Shown in pieces: positions 1 through 5,285 of a DNA stretch of 5,285 nt. Under the pieces are notes generated by a model. That model was not told the DNA's origin, did not search any database, and worked only from the letters and a program-made list of their open reading frames with translations. The stretch's first letter is position 1. Each line of letters starts with the position of its first letter. Made by a program: the position numbers and the translations under genes. This DNA comes from Bacteroidia bacterium (GTDB taxonomy: Bacteria; Bacteroidota; Bacteroidia; NS11-12g; UBA955), in contig JALRLA010000101.1 of the NCBI GenBank assembly GCA_023254645.1, positions 1 through 5,285 on the forward strand. Direction: 5' to 3'.

Positions 1-820
1 CGCGGTCCTGACCAACATCACCCCCGACCATTTGGAGCGCTACGGCAGCATGCAAGCGTACCGTGCAAGCAAAATGCGCATCACACAGAATCAGGGCCCA
101 GAACAGGCCTTCATATACTGCGCCGACGATGCGGAAACCAGCCTAGCTCTCAGCGAACACAAGTCCAACGCCAAGACCTACAGCTTTTCCCTACAAAACC
201 AAGCCCGATTGGGCGCCTGGATCGCCGATGGCTGCATCCAATTAAACACTGACAACAAACACACAACACAAATCGATATGAAAGACTTCACCATTCGTGG
301 ACAACACAACCAGAACAACAGCATGGCTGCTGCCATCGTCGCCCAACTCGTAGACGTTCGCAAGGACAGCATTCGCGAGAGCCTCAGCCACTTTGAGAAC
401 ATCGAGCACCGCTTGGAGCCCTGTGGCAAATTCAAGGGCATCGAGTTCATCAATGACTCCAAAGCCACCAACGTCAACTCGGCTTGGTACGCACTCGAGA
501 GCATGGACAAACCCGTCATTTGGATTGCCGGTGGTGTCGACAAAGGCAACAACTACGAAGATTTGAAGCCCCTGGTTCGCCAAAAGGTCAAGATGATTAT
601 CTGCTTGGGCATGGACAACATCAAAATCCACCACGCCTTTCAAAGCGACGTCGACATGATCATCAACACCATGAGCGCCAAAGAAGCCGTTCATGTCGCC
701 TCGCGTTTGGCCAGCAGCGGCGATGCCGTATTGCTATCGCCTGCTTGCGCCAGTTTCGACTTGTTTGACAACTACGAAGACCGTGGTCGTCAGTTCAAGG
801 AAGCCGTTCGCAACCTCTAA
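1..820 (+). CDS. murD: UDP-N-acetylmuramoyl-L-alanine--D-glutamate ligase MurD (5' end outside window)
   Basis: This is the C-terminal part of MurD, the cytoplasmic ATP-dependent ligase that adds D-Glu to UDP-MurNAc-L-Ala. The frame is open from base 2, giving 272 visible residues. MurD is usually about 440-450 residues, so roughly 170 N-terminal ones, including the P-loop, lie upstream. Seen in the visible part: NITPDHLERY (residues 5-14) with the metal-site His10; YRASK, whose Lys24 matches the carbamylated lysine of E. coli MurD; and GQHNQNN (100-106), the Mur-ligase Asn/His motif. The C-terminal domain follows, with EHRLEP (about 135-140), NDSKATN (151-157), GGVDKG (177-182) and SPACASFD (246-253). 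All are family signatures and none is broken. The TTG at 32 and ATG at 50 are internal codons, not starts, because homology continues in frame upstream of them. The gene ends in TAA nine bases before ftsW. Identity is near certain; the N-terminus cannot be judged. Confidence 0.97.
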   Translation, partial: AVLTNITPDHLERYGSMQAYRASKMRITQNQGPEQAFIYCADDAETSLALSEHKSNAKTYSFSLQNQARLGAWIADGCIQLNTDNKHTTQIDMKDFTIRGQHNQNNSMAAAIVAQLVDVRKDSIRESLSHFENIEHRLEPCGKFKGIEFINDSKATNVNSAWYALESMDKPVIWIAGGVDKGNNYEDLKPLVRQKVKMIICLGMDNIKIHHAFQSDVDMIINTMSAKEAVHVASRLASSGDAVLLSPACASFDLFDNYEDRGRQFKEAVRNL

Positions 821-829
821 TCCCCAACC

Positions 830-2011
830 ATGGCTGCTGCTTCTCAACTCTTCAAGGGAGACCGAATCATTTGGTTCATTGTCCTGATCCTATCACTGAT
901 AGGTGTACTGGCTGTGTATAGCGCAACCAGCACCCTGGCTTTTTCAGAAAAAGGAGGCGACACGGAATTTTATTTTCTGCGCCATTCAGGCTTTCTCTTA
1001 TTGGGATTGGGAGTGTTGTATGTGACCCACCGAATGCCCTACCAGCTCTACAAAATCATGGCGCGCTGGGGCATTCACTTATCGATTGCGTTGCTTGTGT
1101 TGACCCTAATAGTGGGACACGACATCAACAATGCAGCCCGTGTGTTGCCCATTCCATTTTTGAATCTTACCCTGCAACCCAGCGACATGGCCAAACTATT
1201 TTTGGTTTTGTACATCGCTCGGGTCATCTCTAAAAATCACGAAGATGCAGGCACGACCAAAGTCTTCATCAAAGCCCTTGTCGCTGTCGGCATCATAGTC
1301 TTATTGATTGCTCCTGAAAACCTGTCTACGGCCCTGATGATTTTCGCCACCTCGATGATGCTCATGTACATCGGGCGAGTCAACCTAAAATACTTGGGAA
1401 TTTTGGCGGGCATTGGCCTCAGCGCTATCGCCATCATGGTGCTGTTTTTGACCAATATTTCCACCCAAACCGCTCGCGATTTGGGAGGCCGAATTCCCAC
1501 TTGGAAGAGCCGCATCGAGACCTTCTCGGGAAACAACCCGAACGCCGAGAGTTCGTACCAACAGGTGCAATCCAAGATTGCCGTCGCCACGGGTGGCATA
1601 TTCGGCAAGGGACCTGGACATTCCACTCAGCGATATTATTTGCCTCACCCCTACTCAGACTTCATCTATGCCATCATCGTAGAAGAATACGGATTGTTTG
1701 GCGGATTGATCATTTTGGGCTGCTTCTTGGTGCTCTTGTACCGCTGCCTAAAACTCATGACCGCTTCACCCCAGGCATTTGGAGCCCTAACGGTAGTAGG
1801 ACTCGGACTGTCCATGTCCTTTCAAGCCTTCTTGAACATGGGAGTAGCCGTAGGCGTACTGCCTGTAACCGGATTGACCATTCCTTTGGTGTCCATGGGT
1901 GGCACCAGTTTGCTCTTCAATTCTCTATCGTTTGGCATCATACTCGGCATTAGTCGACACATCCAAGAAGAAAAACGCAAGCAAGCCGAGGGGGCGGTTG
2001 TTGATGCCTAA
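830..2011 (+). CDS. ftsW: FtsW, septal peptidoglycan glycosyltransferase (SEDS family)
   Basis: FtsW is the integral membrane SEDS enzyme that polymerises lipid II into glycan strands at the septum together with its partner penicillin-binding protein FtsI. The 393-residue product has about ten hydrophobic segments, the first at about 12-30. SEDS signatures are present in order: VLAVYSATS (26-34), QPSDMAK (116-122), PENLSTAL (162-169), GGIFGKGPG (255-263), LPHPYSDFIYAI (271-282) and PLVSMGGTS (352-360). Asp277 in the SDF motif corresponds to the essential catalytic Asp of E. coli FtsW and RodA. Family membership is clear. FtsW rather than RodA is inferred from the dcw position between murD and murG and from the HPYSDF/VSMGGTS style. 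The ATG at 830 is the only sensible start: it lies 9 bp after the murD stop and directly precedes the first membrane segment. No clear Shine-Dalgarno sequence precedes it, which is common in Bacteroidota. The charged C-terminal tail (EEKRKQ, about 380-385) is short, and the stop codon overlaps the next gene. Confidence 0.97.
   Translation: MAAASQLFKGDRIIWFIVLILSLIGVLAVYSATSTLAFSEKGGDTEFYFLRHSGFLLLGLGVLYVTHRMPYQLYKIMARWGIHLSIALLVLTLIVGHDINNAARVLPIPFLNLTLQPSDMAKLFLVLYIARVISKNHEDAGTTKVFIKALVAVGIIVLLIAPENLSTALMIFATSMMLMYIGRVNLKYLGILAGIGLSAIAIMVLFLTNISTQTARDLGGRIPTWKSRIETFSGNNPNAESSYQQVQSKIAVATGGIFGKGPGHSTQRYYLPHPYSDFIYAIIVEEYGLFGGLIILGCFLVLLYRCLKLMTASPQAFGALTVVGLGLSMSFQAFLNMGVAVGVLPVTGLTIPLVSMGGTSLLFNSLSFGIILGISRHIQEEKRKQAEGAVVDA
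2004..2011 (+). promoter_or_regulatory. 8-bp ftsW/murG-murC overlap (ATGCCTAA), likely translational coupling
   Basis: The murG start ATG at 2004 lies upstream of the ftsW stop TAA at 2009-2011, so ribosomes finishing ftsW terminate on top of the next start. A purine-rich GAGGGGG at 1988-1994, about nine bases before the ATG, could act as a weak ribosome binding site, although Bacteroidota rely little on Shine-Dalgarno pairing. Coupling is inferred from the geometry. Confidence 0.6.
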
Positions 2012-4499
2012 ATTCATCGTCAGCGGGGGCGGCACCGGTGGGCATATTTTCCCAGCCGTGGCCATTGCCAAAGAACTCCAGCGCCAGCATCCGGGCAGCG
2101 AAATCCTCTTTGTGGGAGCCCAGGGTCGCATGGAGATGGAAAAAGTTCCTGCTGAAGGATTCGACATAATTGGCCTTCCCATCGAAGGTCTCAAACGATC
2201 GCTAACTCCCCGAAATTTCATTGTCTTGGCCAAGGCCATTTACAGCCTGATTCAAGCACGAAAACTCTTGAAATCGTACAAACCTGATGCGGTCATTGGC
2301 ACCGGCGGATACGCCTCACTCCCCATTTGCCGAGCCGCTGCTGGCATGGGAATTCCCACTTTTTTACAAGAGCAAAACGGTTTTGCCGGACTGACCAACA
2401 AGACGGTAGGACCCAAGGCTAGGCACATCTTTACCGGCTTTCCAGAAATGGATCGCTTTTTTGCTCCTGGAACCTGGACCTTTACCGGAAACCCGGTTCG
2501 CGAAAACATCTTGCAAGCGGCTGTTCAAGGGAGCCAAAGCCGGCCCGAAGCCTTAAAGGCTTTTGGGCTGAGTCCCGATCGCCCTGTATTGTTTGTAACC
2601 GGCGGCAGTTTGGGCGCTCGAAGCATCAACCAAGCCCTTCACCAAAACCTGGATTCCCTCAAAGAAGCCGGTGTTCAATTGATTTGGCAAATGGGCAAAA
2701 CCTACGCCGAGCAACACCTTGAAGAGCTCAAGAAAAACTGGGACATACCCGGCTTTTACTTATCGGCCTTTGTCTACAACATGGACCAGGCCTACCTAGC
2801 GGCCGACCTGGTCATCGGCCGAGCCGGAGCCTTGTCGGTTTCCGAAATCGCGGTCATGAACAAGGCCAGCCTTTTGGTGCCCTCACCCAACGTAACCGAC
2901 GATCACCAAACCCAAAATGCCTTGTTGCTCAGCGAACACGGAGCCGCCCAGCTCGTTCTGGACTCTGACGCCCAACAGCGCTTGGTCGCTGAAGCGCTGC
3001 GCCTCTTATCCAAGCCTCAAAGTTTGGCTCAAATGCGCCAAAAACTCGAGCCCTTGGCCCGCCCCGCGGCCACCCAAACCATCGCTTCCTCCATCTTGGA
3101 GAGCATAGGCATAACGGCCTCAAGCCCCAAGCAGGTATACTTTTTGGGCATAGGCGGCATCGGCATGAGCGCCATTGCTCGCTACTACGCGCAAACCGGA
3201 TGGGAAGTAGCCGGCTACGACAAAACACACAGCCCATTGACCCAAGCCCTTCAGCAAGAAGGCATGCAGATTGGCTATGAAGATAGCATAGAGAACATCC
3301 CAGAAGGCTTTCGCCAAAATGCCTCACAAGTTCTCTGGGTCTTGACACCCGCTGTACCCCAGGATCACCCCCAACGCGATTGGGTAGAGGCCCAGGGTTG
3401 TGAGTGGAAAAAGAGAAGCGAAGTACTGGGCCTATTGGCTCAAGATCACTTTACCATTGCCATTGCTGGCACACATGGTAAAACTACTACCAGTACCTTG
3501 GTGGCCCACTTACTCAAAGAAAGCGGAGCCCCGGTGACCGGCTTCTTGGGAGGCATCTCCAGCAATTTCGGCAGCAACTATTTGCATACCCAAGGCCAAG
3601 GAGCACGGCGGGTCGTGTTGGAAGCCGATGAATTCGATCGCAGCTTTCACCGCCTGAAGCCTGATTTGGCTTTGATCACCGCCATGGATCCCGATCACTT
3701 GGACATTTACAGTAGCCCTGAAGCGTTTCATCAGGCCTTTGTTGACTTTGCACACAAACTTCGAAAGGGCGGATCTTTGCTTCTCCAAGAACAGCTATCT
3801 ACTGAGGGCTTGTCGGATCTTCCACTCCTACGCTATGGGCTCCAAGAATCCGATTACCGAGCCGAGAACATTCGTGTTGAAGATGGAGAGTATCATTTTG
3901 AATTCGTGCATCCCCACGGTTGTTGCCCCATGCACTGCGGATTGCCTGGGCGTCACAACGTCGAAAATGCGGTGGGCGCCCTCGGTATTTGCTGCCAATT
4001 GGGCATTGCCCCAGAAAGCCTGAGCGAAGCCCTGAGCCAGTTCAAAGGAGCCAAACGCCGATTCGAGCGCTTGGTCAAGGGACCCAACTATACCTTGATT
4101 GACGACTATGCTCATCATCCGCAGGAGCTGAACGCCTTTATAGCCTCGGTTCAAGAGCTCTATCCCGAGCGCAAATTGACCGGCATTTTCCAGCCTCATT
4201 TGTTCAGCCGCACCCGCGATTTTGCCCAAGGGTTTGCCCAAAGCCTATCGGCCCTGGACGAGCTTTGGCTCATGCCCATTTACCCGGCTCGTGAATTGCC
4301 CATTGAGGGCATCGATAGCCAATGGCTGAGCAACCTGATGCCCGACCCATCCAAGGTTCAAATCTTAGGCCCTGAAGCGATTTTGCAAAAAGCCGCAGAA
4401 GACAAACCCGAGCTCTTGCTCATCATGGGTGCAGGCGACATTGACCGCCTCTGCCCACCCCTCACCGAATTGTACCAAACCTTGAATTCTCCCGCATGA
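2004..4499 (+). CDS. murG-murC: MurG-MurC fusion: lipid II-forming GlcNAc transferase joined to UDP-MurNAc--L-alanine ligase
   Basis: One uninterrupted frame encodes 831 residues holding two complete enzymes. The N-terminal part is MurG (about 1-366), the peripheral membrane GT-B enzyme that moves GlcNAc from UDP-GlcNAc onto lipid I. Its motifs are GGGTGGH (8-14), GTGGYAS (99-105), QEQN (122-125), TGNPVR (161-166), GGSLGARSIN (200-209), GRAGALSVSE (272-281) and DDHQTQNA (299-306). The C-terminal part is MurC (about 376-831), which adds L-Ala to UDP-MurNAc using ATP. Its motifs are GIGGIGMS (382-389), P-loop GTHGKT (489-494), EADE (540-543), DPDHLD (562-567), GRHN (649-652), KRRFE (684-688), DDYAHHP (700-706), QPHLFSRT (730-737), YPARE (760-764) and GAGDID (809-814). 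Both halves have normal family length. The ATG at 2004 was chosen over the in-frame ATG at 1899 because MPKFIVSGGGTGGH is a canonical MurG N-terminus and the 35 extra codons are out-of-frame ftsW. The first in-frame ATG near MurC (3165) lies inside the nucleotide-binding GxGGxG motif, so it cannot start a working MurC. That both halves are active is inferred from intact motifs. Confidence 0.93.
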   Translation: MPKFIVSGGGTGGHIFPAVAIAKELQRQHPGSEILFVGAQGRMEMEKVPAEGFDIIGLPIEGLKRSLTPRNFIVLAKAIYSLIQARKLLKSYKPDAVIGTGGYASLPICRAAAGMGIPTFLQEQNGFAGLTNKTVGPKARHIFTGFPEMDRFFAPGTWTFTGNPVRENILQAAVQGSQSRPEALKAFGLSPDRPVLFVTGGSLGARSINQALHQNLDSLKEAGVQLIWQMGKTYAEQHLEELKKNWDIPGFYLSAFVYNMDQAYLAADLVIGRAGALSVSEIAVMNKASLLVPSPNVTDDHQTQNALLLSEHGAAQLVLDSDAQQRLVAEALRLLSKPQSLAQMRQKLEPLARPAATQTIASSILESIGITASSPKQVYFLGIGGIGMSAIARYYAQTGWEVAGYDKTHSPLTQALQQEGMQIGYEDSIENIPEGFRQNASQVLWVLTPAVPQDHPQRDWVEAQGCEWKKRSEVLGLLAQDHFTIAIAGTHGKTTTSTLVAHLLKESGAPVTGFLGGISSNFGSNYLHTQGQGARRVVLEADEFDRSFHRLKPDLALITAMDPDHLDIYSSPEAFHQAFVDFAHKLRKGGSLLLQEQLSTEGLSDLPLLRYGLQESDYRAENIRVEDGEYHFEFVHPHGCCPMHCGLPGRHNVENAVGALGICCQLGIAPESLSEALSQFKGAKRRFERLVKGPNYTLIDDYAHHPQELNAFIASVQELYPERKLTGIFQPHLFSRTRDFAQGFAQSLSALDELWLMPIYPARELPIEGIDSQWLSNLMPDPSKVQILGPEAILQKAAEDKPELLLIMGAGDIDRLCPPLTELYQTLNSPA
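3102..3131 (+). other. MurG/MurC domain junction inside the fused gene
   Basis: This stretch encodes residues 367-376 (SIGITASSPK), the linker between the last MurG helix (IASSILE, 360-366) and the first MurC strand (QVYFLGIGG, from 377). It is about ten residues, small and polar, with no stop in frame. The +1 frame carries TAG at 3106-3108 and TAA at 3112-3114, exactly where a free MurG would end. The MurC frame reads ATA at 3111-3113 where a start codon would be expected. The tetramer ATAA at 3111-3114 is one base from ATGA, the overlap form used at the murC/ftsQ boundary in this window. An in-frame TTG at 3096 is the only near-standard start that would keep all of MurC. Confidence 0.75.
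4496..4499 (+). promoter_or_regulatory. ATGA stop/start overlap between murC and ftsQ
   Basis: The ftsQ ATG (4496-4498) shares bases with the TGA stop (4497-4499) of the fused murG-murC gene. This is a classic arrangement for termination-reinitiation. No Shine-Dalgarno-like sequence is visible just upstream (TTGAATTCTCCCGC), so ftsQ translation probably depends on the gene before it. Confidence 0.65.
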
Positions 4500-5285
4500 A
4501 ACTCAGTTTGAACCGCCGCCAATCCCTCTTGCTCCTGCTGATCCTACTGATCTTCGGATTGGTCTTTGCCTGGACCAGTAGCAACGGGCAAAGCAGCAAC
4601 AAGCGCATCAAGCGCATAGAAATCAAAAACAAGGGCAATCGCGGATTTGTCTTTTACAGCCAAAAAGACATCAACGGCATTTTGGAGAAAACCGCAGGCA
4701 AGTTGGCTGGTCGCAGCAGCAAAGCCGTTCAACTTCAAAAAATCGAATACGCCTTGATTGAACAGGCCGCCATCAAAAGCGCCGATGCCTACGTCAACTT
4801 GAATGGAGTCTTAACCGTTAAAATCCAGGAACGTGAGCCTCTGCTTCTGGTGCGAAACCAAAAAGGCGAACAATTCTACTTGGATTCAGCGGGCATCGTC
4901 ATACCCGTTCGAGGAAAACACGCCGATTTTGCCCTGCCCGTGAATGGCCACATCAAAACCCAATTCAAAGCCGGGGCCGTTACCCAAGAATCCTGCCTCA
5001 AGGACTTGATCAAAGTCGCTGAAGTCATGAGTGTCGATCCCTTCTGGGACGCACAATTTGAACAAGGCTATGTCGATAACTATGGTCGCATAGTGTTGAT
5101 TCCCCGCCTGGGAACCCATAGCATTGTTATAGGCACGGCCGAACAGCTTACGCAAAAGCTGGAAAACCTGCGTCTTTTCTACGAGAAAGGGCTGAAAACC
5201 GTAGGGTGGAGCAAATACCGTACAGTTGACCTCAGCTACGAAAACCAAATCGAGGGCAAGCCGCTTGATCCAGAAAGTGAACAGT
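4496..5285 (+). CDS. ftsQ: Cell division protein FtsQ (3' end outside window)
   Basis: FtsQ is a bitopic inner-membrane divisome scaffold with a periplasmic POTRA domain; in E. coli it bridges early and late division proteins through FtsL and FtsB. The frame stays open to the window edge, giving 263 complete codons. The layout fits: a short basic N-terminus (NRRQ, 6-9), one membrane helix (about 10-26), then a POTRA-like region (about 38-115) containing RIKRIEIKNKG (37-47) and LNGVLTVKIQEREP (102-115). The beta domain follows, with FYLDSAG (127-133), IPRLGTHSIVIG (202-213) and FYEKGLKTVGWSKY (228-241). The last of these is characteristic of Bacteroidota FtsQ. Sequence conservation is weaker than in the Mur enzymes, so the call rests on the domain plan, the GW-type C-terminal segment and the position after murC. 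The family in this phylum is often about 240-290 residues, so little is probably missing. ftsA and ftsZ would be expected next. Confidence 0.92.
   Translation, partial: MKLSLNRRQSLLLLLILLIFGLVFAWTSSNGQSSNKRIKRIEIKNKGNRGFVFYSQKDINGILEKTAGKLAGRSSKAVQLQKIEYALIEQAAIKSADAYVNLNGVLTVKIQEREPLLLVRNQKGEQFYLDSAGIVIPVRGKHADFALPVNGHIKTQFKAGAVTQESCLKDLIKVAEVMSVDPFWDAQFEQGYVDNYGRIVLIPRLGTHSIVIGTAEQLTQKLENLRLFYEKGLKTVGWSKYRTVDLSYENQIEGKPLDPESEQ

Noticed and set aside
178..694. Two long antisense open frames opposite murD.
   Set aside because: They have no recognisable domain and lie wholly opposite conserved MurD coding sequence. Antisense frames of this length are expected at this base composition.
821..829. 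The 9-bp murD/ftsW gap as a promoter or regulatory site.
   Set aside because: It is too short and C-rich, with no promoter-like element or inverted repeat.
1303..1340. FtsW PENLSTAL in place of the proteobacterial PDLGTA motif, as a possible loss of a key Asp.
   Set aside because: The catalytic Asp of the SEDS family is in the (S/T)DF motif, present here as Asp277. Variation at this other position, as I recall it, is normal in Bacteroidota.
1237..1648. Antisense open frames opposite ftsW, and a + strand frame at 1501-1953 overlapping it.
   Set aside because: They are shadows of the strongly conserved FtsW frame and have no family features.
1899..2003. In-frame upstream extension of the murG frame, adding 35 residues from the ATG at 1899.
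   Set aside because: These bases encode the conserved C-terminal part of FtsW in another frame, and the ATG at 2004 gives the canonical MurG N-terminus.
2929..3348. Antisense frame spanning the MurG/MurC junction.
   Set aside because: It was considered as a possible separate gene at the unusual junction. Its translation is rich in Arg, Cys and Trp with no domain, and both flanks are conserved coding sequence on the + strand.
3918..3999. Cys-rich patch in MurC (Cys640, Cys641, Cys645, Cys663, Cys664) as a possible metal site.
   Set aside because: The residues flank the conserved GRHN motif in an ordinary Mur-ligase domain and the spacing matches no metal-binding pattern I know. It is probably chance.

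Overview
This window is an internal piece of a dcw (division and cell wall) cluster, with every gene on the + strand. In order it holds the 3' part of murD, a complete ftsW, one continuous reading frame encoding MurG joined to MurC, and the 5' part of ftsQ. The order murD-ftsW-murG-murC-ftsQ, with no murB or ddl before ftsQ, is the usual one in Bacteroidota. The protein sequences also look like that phylum: FtsW with HPYSDF and PLVSMGGTS, MurC with FQPHLFSRTRDF, and a divergent FtsQ ending in a GLKTVGWSKY-type segment. By eye the GC content is about 50%, fairly high for the Flavobacteriales side of the phylum. I would not name a genus.

Layout: bases 1-820 are the C-terminal 272 residues of MurD, beginning in the central ATP-ligase domain. 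After a 9-bp gap comes ftsW (830-2011). The next start codon overlaps the ftsW stop by 8 bp and opens a 2496-bp frame (2004-4499). Its 831-residue product has a full-length MurG (about residues 1-366) and a full-length MurC (about residues 376-831), separated by only about ten residues and with no stop or ATG between them. ftsQ then starts in an ATGA overlap at 4496 and runs off the window. No intergenic stretch exceeds 9 bp, so there is no room for an independent promoter or terminator outside coding sequence. I see no RNA gene, repeat, insertion sequence or CRISPR array.

The genes serve one pathway. MurC adds L-Ala to UDP-MurNAc, MurD adds D-Glu, MurG adds GlcNAc to lipid I to make lipid II, FtsW polymerises lipid II at the septum, and FtsQ is a membrane-anchored divisome scaffold. 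The main point of interest is the MurG-MurC fusion. It joins the first amino-acid ligase of the cytoplasmic branch to the last, membrane-associated step. All the signature motifs I checked in both halves are intact. The base pattern at the junction suggests how two overlapping genes may have merged, but a sequencing frameshift there must be excluded first.
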